Part shown: positions 1-6,961 of the stretch, in pieces
Numbering within the stretch: the first letter of the stretch is position 1
Layout: each line of letters opens with the position of its first letter
Assembly: GCA_012960835.1 (NCBI GenBank)
Contig: DUAL01000300.1
Location: 1-10,681 of the forward strand
Direction of reading: 5' to 3'
Source: Flavobacteriales bacterium
GTDB taxonomy: Bacteria > Bacteroidota > Bacteroidia > Flavobacteriales > BACL11
DNA length: 10,681 nucleotides
Translations under genes and position numbers: made by a program
The notes under the pieces: model-generated
The model's database searches: none
Told to the model about the DNA's origin: nothing
What the model saw: only the letters and a program-made list of their open reading frames with translations

Positions 1-249
1 CTCAAATACATGCTCGGTTTTTCCGCTTGCATCTGTCCATTGTTCATTAGAAATAATTGAAGAAGATCCCGCTTGACTAATCTGTCCATCTTGATGCAAC
101 CTTACTCTTGCATCTTTAACAACCTCTCCATTGACATCAATAACTGTAATTATTGCCATGGTATCGGCATCTTTTTTGCAAGCGCTAAATGTGCACATAA
201 AAGCGATAATCGCTCCTAGAAATAAAAATTTAAAAAATTTGTTTTTCAT
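1..249 (-). CDS. Putative lipoprotein, N-terminal 83 residues (cut by left edge)
   Basis: The reading frame starts with ATG at 247-249 on the minus strand and stays open to the window edge, giving 83 residues. The N-terminus is a lipoprotein signal peptide: basic MKNK, a hydrophobic stretch to about residue 22, then the lipobox FSAC with Cys24 followed by KKD. The mature part (MAIITVIDVNGEVVKDARV) resembles the first strands of a carboxypeptidase-regulatory or Ig-like fold, which often carries 'V.D.nG.pv.gA.V' in Bacteroidota surface lipoproteins. That fold assignment is inference from a short stretch. The protein is likely anchored in the outer membrane or facing the periplasm. A TATATTTG promoter element lies 38 bases upstream. 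It is divergent from pheS and unrelated to it in function. No specific function can be assigned. Confidence 0.8.
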   Translation of the reverse strand, partial: MKNKFFKFLFLGAIIAFMCTFSACKKDADTMAIITVIDVNGEVVKDARVRLHQDGQISQAGSSSIISNEQWTDASGKTEHVFE

Positions 250-287
250 AATTGTTTTAATTATTGCTTTCTTTGTAATTGAAAACG

Positions 288-295
288 CAAATATA
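288..295 (-). promoter_or_regulatory. Candidate -7 element TATATTTG for the lipoprotein gene
   Basis: On the minus strand this reads TATATTTG, an exact match to the Bacteroidota -7 consensus TAnnTTTG, 38 bases before the ATG at 249. I do not see a TTTG -33 box at the usual 19-21 base spacing, so support comes from one element only. Confidence 0.4.
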
Positions 296-309
296 TATAA
301 ATTATTAAG

Positions 310-1326
310 ATGTTAGAAAAGGTAAAGGATTTACTGCAAGAGGTTGAAACTTTCGTTCCAAAATCAGAAAAAGAAGTAGAAGAGTTTCGTTTGGATTTTT
401 TGGGGAAAAAGGGTTGTTTAAATGAGTTATTTGCTGCTTTTAAAGATGTCCCAAATGAAAGCAAAAAAGCATTTGGAAAGGCAATAAACACCTTAAAACA
501 AAATGCGCAAGCAAAAATTGACGCCTACAAAGGTAGCTTTGAAACAGAAGAAAAAGGAGATGAAATTGACCTAACTAGACCAGTTGCTTTAGATAATTTG
601 GGTAGCAGGCATCCAATTTCTATAATTCGGAATGAAATAGTTGAAATATTTAATCGTATAGGATTTACCGTTTCGGAAGGACCAGAAATTGAGGATGATT
701 GGCATAATTTTTCTGCACTTAATTTGCCAAAAGAACACCCGGCAAGAGACATGCAGGACACTTTTTTTATACAAACTGCCCCTGATATCTTACTAAGAAC
801 ACATACTTCTTCTGTGCAAGTTCGGTATATGAATGCCAATAAACCTCCAATCAGAACGCTTTCTCCTGGTAGGGTGTATAGAAATGAAGCGATTTCTGCT
901 CGTGCTCATTGTATTTTCCATCAAGTGGAAGGTTTGTATATTGATGAAAATGTAAGTTTTGCTGATTTGAAACAATGTCTTCTTTATTTTGCAAAAGAGA
1001 TGTTTGGAGAAAAAACAAAAATAAGATTAAGGCCTTCTTACTTCCCGTTTACTGAACCCTCTGCTGAAGTAGATGTAAGTTGTAATATTTGTAACAGCAA
1101 AGGATGTAATGTGTGTAAATACACAGGTTATTTGGAAATTTTAGGTTGCGGTATGGTGGACCCAAATGTATTGGAAAACTGTGGCATTAATTCTAAAAAA
1201 TATACTGGTTACGCCTTTGGAATGGGAATTGAAAGAATTGCCATGTTAAAATATGGTGTAAAAGATTTACGCCTGTTTTTTGAAAATGATGTGCGTTTCT
1301 TAAAGCAATTTGAAAATAGCATTTAA
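310..1326 (+). CDS. pheS: Phenylalanine--tRNA ligase alpha subunit
   Basis: Class II aminoacyl-tRNA synthetase catalytic subunit. With PheT it charges tRNA-Phe in the cytoplasm, normally as an alpha2-beta2 tetramer. At 338 residues it has normal full length. Residues 1-85 form the helical coiled-coil arm (many Lys/Glu heptads) and the catalytic domain follows. Visible family motifs are GRVYRNEAISARAH (187-200), motif 2 FHQVEGLY (203-210), TEPSAEVDV (248-256) and motif 3 FGMGIERIAML (303-313) with the ATP-binding Arg309. A four-cysteine cluster (Cys258, 261, 266, 269) sits just after the EPSAEVDV motif; I recall similar cysteines in other Bacteroidota PheS. pheT is not adjacent: the next gene is convergent, so the two subunits are encoded apart, as is common in this phylum. 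The 60-base divergent gap before it holds only weak promoter matches. The perfect hairpin at 1331 ends the transcript. Confidence 0.97.
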   Translation: MLEKVKDLLQEVETFVPKSEKEVEEFRLDFLGKKGCLNELFAAFKDVPNESKKAFGKAINTLKQNAQAKIDAYKGSFETEEKGDEIDLTRPVALDNLGSRHPISIIRNEIVEIFNRIGFTVSEGPEIEDDWHNFSALNLPKEHPARDMQDTFFIQTAPDILLRTHTSSVQVRYMNANKPPIRTLSPGRVYRNEAISARAHCIFHQVEGLYIDENVSFADLKQCLLYFAKEMFGEKTKIRLRPSYFPFTEPSAEVDVSCNICNSKGCNVCKYTGYLEILGCGMVDPNVLENCGINSKKYTGYAFGMGIERIAMLKYGVKDLRLFFENDVRFLKQFENSI

Positions 1327-1330
1327 CTAA

Positions 1331-1354
1331 AAAACCACCTTTTCAGGTGGTTTT
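1331..1354. terminator. Bidirectional intrinsic terminator between pheS and the M42 gene
   Basis: Perfect 10-bp stem AAAACCACCT / AGGTGGTTTT (1331-1340 and 1345-1354) around a TTTC loop. It is T-rich downstream on both strands. It lies 5 bases after the pheS stop and about 22 bases after the stop of the convergent M42 peptidase gene, so it can end both transcripts. Confidence 0.9.
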
Positions 1355-1376
1355 ATTTTAAACTATTTTTCTTACA

Positions 1377-2432
1377 TTACCTAAAGCTCCAATCATAAGT
1401 ATGTAGATTTTCTACTGAGTGTCGCAATAAATCAATTGCGCCTCTTACATCTTTTTTATGTACCATTTCAATTACTTGGTGTATATGCCTGGTTGGTATA
1501 GAAACCGCCCCCGCAATACATCCTCCTGGGTTCATTCTTTGTATTCCAGCCGTATCCGTTCCTCCTGCAGGTAAAATCTCTAATTGTGTTTTTAGTTTTT
1601 TCTTTTTTGATAATTCCTTCATGTATTTTACCATTCTATAATCACATACAGTGGAAGAATCCATTACTTTGATACAAGCTCCCTCACCAAGTGCAGAAAC
1701 TTGTTCTTGTTTAGTGCTTCCTGGGGTGTCCCAAGCAATAGTGGTATCTAGTCCAAAGCCAAAGTCTGGGTTTATCTCCATTGAGGAAACATTTGCTCCT
1801 CTGATTCCAATTTCTTCTTGTACGGTAAATACCCCATACACATCATAAGGAGGTATTTTTTTTATCTCACGGAACATCTCAATAAGGATAAAAACGGAAA
1901 CTCTATTGTCTAAAGATTTACAATTTAAACAATCTCCCATTTCAATCATTTTTCTTTCACGAGTTATTGTGTCTCCAACCGAAAGAATTTTATCCAACTC
2001 TTTTTTTGGTCTTCCTGTGTCAATAAAATAATCTTTAGTTTTTGGCACTTTTGCTCTGTCAGCCGCATTCATCAAGTGAATTGGCTTGCTTCCCATCACG
2101 CCAATTACATCTTCCTTTCCATGAATAATTACTCTTTGAGCAGTCAATGTTTTTGGGTCAAAACCTCCTAAAGTGTGGAAGAAAATAAAACCTTTATCAT
2201 CAATATGGGTTACGATAAAACCAATCTCATCCATGTGAGCGCCAATCATTACTCGCTTACTTTCTTTTCCTTTTTTAATTGCCACAACATTTCCCATGTT
2301 GTCAATTTTAATTTCATCTACTAAGGATGTTACCTCTCTTAGTACAATTTCTCTTACTCTTTGTTCGTGTCCTGGTGCTCCTGCTACCTCACAAATCTCT
2401 GCTAATAATTTTGTATTTATTTTTTTACTCAT
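1377..2432 (-). CDS. M42 family metallo-aminopeptidase (FrvX/CelM-like)
   Basis: Co-catalytic zinc or cobalt aminopeptidase of the M42 family, which trims peptides in the cytoplasm and often forms 12-subunit tetrahedral shells. The 351-residue length is normal. The expected ligands are in order: AHMDEIGF (His66, Asp68), LDNR (Asp175, bridging), QEEIGIRG (catalytic base Glu206 and ligand Glu207), GLDTT (Asp229) and TRHIHQ (ligand His318). The inserted PDZ-like domain between about 75 and 165 is also present, as is the GGTDTAGIQ active-site loop (290-298). Older annotations call such proteins endo-1,4-glucanase or cellulase (CelM); the residues here support a peptidase. It is the last gene of the acpP-fabF-pyk run, with its ATG only 4 bases after the pyk stop, so it is probably co-transcribed and translationally coupled. 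The exact peptide specificity cannot be read from sequence. Confidence 0.93.
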   Translation of the reverse strand: MSKKINTKLLAEICEVAGAPGHEQRVREIVLREVTSLVDEIKIDNMGNVVAIKKGKESKRVMIGAHMDEIGFIVTHIDDKGFIFFHTLGGFDPKTLTAQRVIIHGKEDVIGVMGSKPIHLMNAADRAKVPKTKDYFIDTGRPKKELDKILSVGDTITRERKMIEMGDCLNCKSLDNRVSVFILIEMFREIKKIPPYDVYGVFTVQEEIGIRGANVSSMEINPDFGFGLDTTIAWDTPGSTKQEQVSALGEGACIKVMDSSTVCDYRMVKYMKELSKKKKLKTQLEILPAGGTDTAGIQRMNPGGCIAGAVSIPTRHIHQVIEMVHKKDVRGAIDLLRHSVENLHTYDWSFR

Positions 2433-2436
2433 AACT

Positions 2437-3855
2437 TTAAGCTCTACTTATTTTCATCATATTAGTCATTCCTTTTTCATTTGCTGGCATACTCGCCACA
2501 TTGATAACTAAATCTCCTTTTTTTATTAGTTTGTTTTTGATTAAAATCTCTTTGGTTTCCTTAATGGTTTGATCGGTAGTTGTGCCTCTATCATAATAAA
2601 ATCCTTGCACCCCCCATACTAAAGAAAGAGTGTTTAAAATGGAGTGATTGTTGGTGAAAGCATAAATAAATGCGGTTGGCCTATAACTTGAAGTTTTTAT
2701 GGTGTTATAACCAGAATAGGTAATGGTAATTATTGCTTGTGCTTTTGTTTGCTCTGCAATTTGACAGGCGCTTGAACAAATTGCAGAAGATAAAACTCTT
2801 TCGTTTTTTGAAGATGTTTTTGTTGCTTCTTTTTTTGAAATATTATGTTCGCTCCCCTCTACATCTCTAATTATTTTTCGCATGGTGTCAATTACTTTTG
2901 TTGGGTGTTTCCCAACTGATGTTTCTGCGCTAAGCATCATTGCATCTGCCCCATCAATCACTGAATTTGCCACATCATTTACCTCTGCTCTTGTTGCTGA
3001 AATATTTTCAGTCATACTCTCGAGCATTTGTGTCGCAATTACTACTGGTTTAGATTGAGCGATACATTTTTCAACAATCAATTTTTGGTAAACTGGAACT
3101 TTATGTAGTGGGATTTCAACCCCTAAATCTCCACGCGCCACCATTACTGCATCTGCTTGTGTGATTATATTATCAATATCGGCTATTGCTTCTGGTTTTT
3201 CAATTTTAGCAATTACCCGAGCATTTGAGGTTTTGTTTTTCCGGATTATCTTTTTTAGTTTTATTATATCCTCAGATGAACGAACAAACGATAGGCCTAT
3301 CCATTCGATTTTTTCTCCTAAAATAAATGCTAAATCTTTTTTATCTTTTTGTGTTAAACAGGGTAAGGATATTTGGGTATCAGGAAGGTTTACTCCTTTA
3401 TTAGAATATAGTTTTCCGCCAAAAATAACTTTTGCTTTTATTGTGTTTTTAGAATTTGAATGAATTGTTTTTAGCGCAATTTTTCCATCATCCAATAAAA
3501 TCCTATCTCCTTTTTTTACGTCTTTTGCAAAAGAAGAATAGTTTATAAATATAGCTTTTTTGTCTTTTTTATTAGTGCTAAAACTTACCTCAGACGCTTT
3601 TCTAAGTGTAACTGGGTTTTCAAAATTCCCCACACGAATTTTAGGTCCTTGCAAATCGGCAAGTATTGCAGTATGTACATGTACTTCCTGATTTATTTCT
3701 TTTATTCTAGTTATAATCTCTTTTGCCTTTTCGTGCGAGAGGTGGGAGAAATTCAATCTACACACATTTACTCCCCTACTTATCATTTTCATCAATATTG
3801 CTTTTGATGATGATGATGGGCCTATTGTTGCTATTATTTTAGTTTTTCTTATCAT
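2437..3855 (-). CDS. pyk: Pyruvate kinase
   Basis: Converts phosphoenolpyruvate and ADP to pyruvate and ATP, the last step of glycolysis, in the cytoplasm. The 472-residue length matches the standard A/B/C-domain enzyme without the extra C-terminal PEP-utiliser domain found in some Bacillota. Motifs: KIIATIGPSS (6-15), RLNFSH (33-38), the B-domain entry DLQGPKIRVG (67-76), the active-site signature RVIAKIEKPEAI (213-224) with catalytic Lys217 and metal ligand Glu219, ARGDLGVEIP (240-249) with Asp243, and VIATQMLESM (272-281) with Thr275. In the GPxIR motif the variable residue is Lys72; in studied enzymes Lys here goes with K+-independent activity and Glu with K+ dependence. The first 17 bases overlap the end of the IPExxxVDY gene, suggesting translational coupling. 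It sits inside the acpP-fabF operon, as in many Flavobacteriia. Confidence 0.97.
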   Translation of the reverse strand: MIRKTKIIATIGPSSSSKAILMKMISRGVNVCRLNFSHLSHEKAKEIITRIKEINQEVHVHTAILADLQGPKIRVGNFENPVTLRKASEVSFSTNKKDKKAIFINYSSFAKDVKKGDRILLDDGKIALKTIHSNSKNTIKAKVIFGGKLYSNKGVNLPDTQISLPCLTQKDKKDLAFILGEKIEWIGLSFVRSSEDIIKLKKIIRKNKTSNARVIAKIEKPEAIADIDNIITQADAVMVARGDLGVEIPLHKVPVYQKLIVEKCIAQSKPVVIATQMLESMTENISATRAEVNDVANSVIDGADAMMLSAETSVGKHPTKVIDTMRKIIRDVEGSEHNISKKEATKTSSKNERVLSSAICSSACQIAEQTKAQAIITITYSGYNTIKTSSYRPTAFIYAFTNNHSILNTLSLVWGVQGFYYDRGTTTDQTIKETKEILIKNKLIKKGDLVINVASMPANEKGMTNMMKISRA

Positions 3856-4264
3856 GAAAAATAAATGGGTTTAATGAGCTTATACTATCTAAATCGAATT
3901 CAAAAATCAACAAAATTTCGGGTATTTTGCTTAACTTTCCAATAAATTCTTCTTTTTCTTTTTCCCAAAAAGGATTTTGAATTTTTAGGAAGTAGTCTAT
4001 ATTCTTGAATTTTGGGAGTAAGTGCCCTCCTTTTGAGTAATTAGATATTAAATCGTGGTGGATTTCTAAATCTTTATCTTCAGAAGTAAACCTACTAAAC
4101 TCAACTTCTGTTGTTTCTTCTGGTTTGTGGTCTTTGTTTTTAATAAAGTTTACTTTTAGCCTATTGTTCATTTCCCAACACAACTTATATCCTTTTGCAT
4201 GGCTATTAATAGCCAGCACTATAAAATCAACTTCGTCTAAATATTCAAGTGTTAATGATTTCAT
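3839..4264 (-). CDS. IPExxxVDY family protein, function unknown
   Basis: A small protein of 141 residues of a Bacteroidota family named after its sequence motif. Here the motif reads LPKFKNIDY at residues 83-91, matching IPExxxVDY in spacing with conservative changes (Leu for Ile, Lys for Glu, Ile for Val). The N-terminal part (LEYLDEVDFIVLAINSHAK) and the central EVEFSRFTSED (53-63) also look typical. There is no signal peptide or membrane segment, so it is probably cytoplasmic. Position between fatty acid synthesis genes and pyk is the usual place for this family and the main support for the call. The family has no established function that I know of. Its stop lies inside the start of pyk (17-base overlap). 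In flavobacterial relatives rnc normally lies just upstream; here only 30 non-coding bases separate this gene from fabF. Confidence 0.85.
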   Translation of the reverse strand: MKSLTLEYLDEVDFIVLAINSHAKGYKLCWEMNNRLKVNFIKNKDHKPEETTEVEFSRFTSEDKDLEIHHDLISNYSKGGHLLPKFKNIDYFLKIQNPFWEKEKEEFIGKLSKIPEILLIFEFDLDSISSLNPFIFHDKKN

Positions 4265-4294
4265 AAATAGCTTTTGCTAAGCTCCGAAAAGAAC

Positions 4295-5542
4295 TTATCT
4301 TTTTTTAAATACTACAGACGCATTATGCCCGCCAAAACCAAAAGTATTACTAAGTGCATAATTGACGGTTCTCCTTTCTGCCCTGTTGAATGTTAAATTT
4401 AACTTATCATCAATTTCAGGATCGTCTGTTTTGTGGTTAATTGTAGGCGGAATAGTGTTCTCTTTTACTGCCATAATACAAGCGATAGATTCAATTACTC
4501 CAGCAGCACCTAATAAGTGGCCAGTCATGGATTTTGTGGCGCTAATGTTTAAATTATATGCATGCTCTCCAAATAAGGATTTAATCGCTTTTGTTTCGGC
4601 AATATCGCCAAGTGGTGTTGATGTTCCGTGTACATTAATATAGTCAATGTCGCTTATTTTTGCATTTGCATCTTCTATTGCCAAGCGCATTACATTAGAT
4701 GCGCCAAGCCCTTCTGGGTGAGGTGCGGTAATATGATGGGCATCAGCTGTTAGTCCTCCTCCAACTACCTCAGCATAAATGGTAGCGCCTCTTTTCTTGG
4801 CATGCTCATATTCTTCTAACACTATCGCTCCAGCTCCTTCTCCCATTACAAAGCCATCTCTATCTTTATCGAAAGGACGAGATGCTGTTTTTGGATCATC
4901 ATTTCTAGTGGATAAGGCCATCATTGCATTAAATCCTCCTATTCCTGGTTCATAAACACAAGCCTCTGATCCTCCTGCAATAAAAATATCTGCTTTGTTC
5001 CATTTAATATAATTGAAGGCGTCAATTAGTGCATTTGTAGAAGAAGCACAAGCAGAAACAGTTGTAAAATTTGGCCCTCTAAAACCATATTTAATAGAAA
5101 TGTGGCCAGCAGGGATATCAGAAATTAATTTAGGAATAAAAAATGGGTTAAACCTTGGTGTTCCGTTACCTGTTCCAAAATTTACCGATTCGGTATAAAA
5201 GGTGTTCATTCCTCCAATTCCAGAACCCCAAATAACCCCTGCTCTATCAGAATCTATTTTTTCAACATCAAGTCCTGAATCCTTAAATGCCTCATTAGCA
5301 ACCACCATTGCAAACTGACAAAATCTATCCAATTTTCTGGCTTCTTTTCTATCTAAAAAGTCGGTTGGATTAAAGTTTTTAACTTCACAGGCGAACTGAG
5401 TTTTAAAATTAGTTGCATCAAAAAGCGTGATTGGAGCAGCACCACTCTGTCCACTAACTAATCCTTCCCAATATTCTTGCAGATTATTTCCGATAGGTGT
5501 AAGCACACCTATGCCGGTAACGACAACTCGTCTTGCATCCAT
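4295..5542 (-). CDS. fabF: Beta-ketoacyl-ACP synthase II
   Basis: Condenses malonyl-ACP with acyl-ACP to extend fatty acids by two carbons (type II fatty acid synthesis, cytoplasm). The 415-residue length equals the normal FabF size. The thiolase-fold catalytic triad is Cys165 (SACASSTNAL), His305 (NVHGTSTPLGD) and His342 (MTGHLLGAAG), with the conserved Lys337 just before it. The N-terminus RRVVVTGIGVLTPIG (4-18) and the C-terminal glycine loop NTFGFGGHNASVVF (399-412) are also typical, the latter containing the FGFGG gating motif. The spacing of the triad is that of FabF rather than FabH, whose triad is Cys-His-Asn. It lies 15 bases downstream of acpP, its protein partner, in the same operon. 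Confidence 0.97.
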   Translation of the reverse strand: MDARRVVVTGIGVLTPIGNNLQEYWEGLVSGQSGAAPITLFDATNFKTQFACEVKNFNPTDFLDRKEARKLDRFCQFAMVVANEAFKDSGLDVEKIDSDRAGVIWGSGIGGMNTFYTESVNFGTGNGTPRFNPFFIPKLISDIPAGHISIKYGFRGPNFTTVSACASSTNALIDAFNYIKWNKADIFIAGGSEACVYEPGIGGFNAMMALSTRNDDPKTASRPFDKDRDGFVMGEGAGAIVLEEYEHAKKRGATIYAEVVGGGLTADAHHITAPHPEGLGASNVMRLAIEDANAKISDIDYINVHGTSTPLGDIAETKAIKSLFGEHAYNLNISATKSMTGHLLGAAGVIESIACIMAVKENTIPPTINHKTDDPEIDDKLNLTFNRAERRTVNYALSNTFGFGGHNASVVFKKR

Positions 5543-5557
5543 AAGATTTTTGTTTAC

Positions 5558-5791
5558 TTATACTGCTCCTTCCACAAAGGAAATAGCATCCCCAACGGTT
5601 GCAATGCCCTCTGCTTCATCATCCGGTATTTGAATGTCGAATTCTTTTTCAAGCTCCATTATAAGCTCAACTGTATCCAATGAGTCTGCCCCAAGGTCAT
5701 TAGTAAAGCTTGCCTCACTGGTTACTTCACTTTCGTCAACCCCTAGCTTGTCAACAATAATTGCTTTTACTTTTGTAGTTACTTCTGACAT
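5558..5791 (-). CDS. acpP: Acyl carrier protein
   Basis: Carries growing acyl chains on a 4'-phosphopantetheine arm during fatty acid and lipid synthesis. The protein has 77 residues, is acidic, and contains the attachment motif DLGADSLDTVEL with Ser37 as the modified residue. The rest follows the four-helix ACP pattern, including the acidic recognition helix II (DTVELIMELEKEF) that docks with FabF and other partners. It is the first gene of the minus-strand operon and is divergent from purN, with 127 bases of shared upstream sequence. The ATG at 5791 is the only sensible start, since it gives the standard N-terminus MSEVTTKVKAII. Confidence 0.98.
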   Translation of the reverse strand: MSEVTTKVKAIIVDKLGVDESEVTSEASFTNDLGADSLDTVELIMELEKEFDIQIPDDEAEGIATVGDAISFVEGAV

Positions 5792-5819
5792 GTCAAAATA
5801 TTTTTAAATTAATATGCTG

Positions 5820-5851
5820 CAAAGAAATACATTAATTGTACAATTTGCAAA
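5820..5851 (-). promoter_or_regulatory. Candidate promoter for acpP
   Basis: On the minus strand, TTTG (5848-5851), 20 bases, then TTTCTTTG (5820-5827). This fits the Bacteroidota TTTG-N19-21-TAnnTTTG layout with one mismatch in the -7 element, and would give a leader of about 20 bases. A second, slightly worse candidate upstream pairs TTTG at 5873-5876 with AATGTTTG at 5848-5855 (17-base spacer). I cannot choose between them with certainty. Confidence 0.35.
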
Positions 5852-5853
5852 CA

Positions 5854-5884
5854 TTTGTTTTATCTCTTCTTGCAAATATTTTTG
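5854..5884 (+). promoter_or_regulatory. Promoter for purN-rnhA
   Basis: TTTG at 5854-5857, exactly 19 bases, then TATTTTTG at 5877-5884, a full match to the Bacteroidota TTTG-N19-TAnnTTTG consensus. Transcription would start near 5890, about 29 bases before the purN GTG. The -33 box overlaps the candidate acpP promoter region on the other strand, so the two promoters may interfere or be co-regulated. Confidence 0.65.
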
Positions 5885-5918
5885 TTCCTTTGCTTATTAT
5901 TTTTAAAATTTTTATGCC

Positions 5919-6491
5919 GTGAAAAGTCGTGTTGCCATTTTTGCTTCCGGAGCTGGTACAAATACTGAAAATATTTGTCATTTTTTTACTGATACGCCTG
6001 ATATACGTGTTGTTTTAATTTTATCAAACAAAAAAAGTGCTCTTGTTTTGGAAAAGGTGAAAAAATTGCGAATAGCTGTATGTGTTTTTACAAAAAACCA
6101 ATTAACTGATTATGTTTTTATTCAAGAAATACTTGATAATTATGGTGTTGATTTTATTGTTCTAGCTGGATTTTTGCTTAAAATCCCAAAAAAAATGGTG
6201 GAAAACTACCCCAACAAAATCATTAATATTCACCCTGCTTTACTGCCAAAATATGGCGGAAAAGGAATGTATGGAGAAAATGTTCATAAAGCTGTTTTAG
6301 AAAATAAGGAGTCAGAATCTGGAATTACAATTCATTTTGTAAATAATAAATATGATGAGGGGAAAATTGTTTTTATGGCAAGGTGTGCTGTTGAAAAAGT
6401 CGACACTCCTGAATCGTTAGCTAATAAAATTCATAGGCTAGAAAAGGAATATTTCCCTAAAATAATTGCTTCTATAATTCGAAAAAAATGA
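5919..6491 (+). CDS. purN: Phosphoribosylglycinamide formyltransferase (GART)
   Basis: Transfers a formyl group from 10-formyl-tetrahydrofolate to GAR, the third step of de novo purine synthesis, in the cytoplasm. The length of 190 residues is normal. Motifs: phosphate loop ASGAGTN (9-15), the active-site stretch NIHPALLPKYGG (103-114) with Asn103 and His105, and SGITIHFVNNKYDEGKI (134-150) with Asp146; these three correspond to catalytic Asn106, His108 and Asp144 of the E. coli enzyme. The start is GTG: an in-frame stop lies at 5904-5906 and no in-frame ATG precedes the conserved VAIFASG. A nearby ATG at 5914 is in another frame and ends after two codons at a TGA that overlaps the GTG. The stop overlaps the rnhA start (ATGA), implying coupled translation. 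Confidence 0.95.
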   Translation: MKSRVAIFASGAGTNTENICHFFTDTPDIRVVLILSNKKSALVLEKVKKLRIAVCVFTKNQLTDYVFIQEILDNYGVDFIVLAGFLLKIPKKMVENYPNKIINIHPALLPKYGGKGMYGENVHKAVLENKESESGITIHFVNNKYDEGKIVFMARCAVEKVDTPESLANKIHRLEKEYFPKIIASIIRKK

Positions 6492-6961
6492 TTACACTTT
6501 ATACAGATGGTGCTTGTAGTGGAAATCCAGGGCCGGGAGGGTATGGCTTGGTTTTAATAAGAGGAAGCAACCGTAAAGAGTTGTCGGCCGGTTATCGACT
6601 AACTACTAATAATAGAATGGAACTACTTAGTGTGATTGTCGGTTTAGAATCTTTGAAAAAAGATAAATCGTCCGTTATTGTGTATTCTGATTCTAAGTAT
6701 GTGGTGAATGCAGTGGAAAAAAAGTGGGTTTTTTCTTGGGAAAAAAATAATTTTGGAAAAAAGAAAAATCCAGATTTATGGATTCGTTTTTTGAAGGTTT
6801 ACCGAAAACACACCGTTACATTTGTTTGGGTAAAAGGGCATGCGAACAATAAAGAAAATGAGCGGTGTGATGGGTTAGCTGTTAAAGCTACTGAGAACAA
6901 TCCTCTTGAAATTGATAGTTGGTATGAGGGGAATGTTGCAAACAAAAACGAATTATTCTAG
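6488..6961 (+). CDS. rnhA: Ribonuclease HI
   Basis: Cleaves the RNA strand of RNA-DNA hybrids (R-loops, Okazaki primers) using two metal ions. The 157-residue length is like E. coli RNase HI. All active-site residues are visible: Asp7 (YTDGACSGNPGPGG), Glu45 (NNRMELL), Asp68 (YSDSKYV), His118 (VKGHANNKENE) and Asp128 (RCDGLAV). The basic, aromatic handle region (KKWVFSWEKNNFGKKKN, 78-94) for hybrid binding is present. It has no N-terminal hybrid-binding domain. It starts on the purN stop (ATGA overlap) and shares the purN promoter. Its TAG stop lies in a CTAG that also encodes the stop of the convergent PfkB gene; no terminator hairpin is seen between them. Confidence 0.97.
   Translation: MITLYTDGACSGNPGPGGYGLVLIRGSNRKELSAGYRLTTNNRMELLSVIVGLESLKKDKSSVIVYSDSKYVVNAVEKKWVFSWEKNNFGKKKNPDLWIRFLKVYRKHTVTFVWVKGHANNKENERCDGLAVKATENNPLEIDSWYEGNVANKNELF

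Noticed and set aside
131..316. Plus-strand open frame of 61 codons opposite the first lipoprotein gene
   Set aside because: It lies antisense to a frame with a clear signal peptide and lipobox, has no recognisable motif, and runs into the pheS start.
525..975. Three minus-strand open frames inside pheS
   Set aside because: They overlap fully conserved PheS motifs and have no family features of their own.
4268..4283. Small hairpin (TAGC-TTTT-GCTA / AGCTT-TTGCT-AAGCT) between fabF and the IPExxxVDY gene as a terminator
   Set aside because: The stem is only 4-5 bp without a GC-rich core, and no T run follows on the coding strand.
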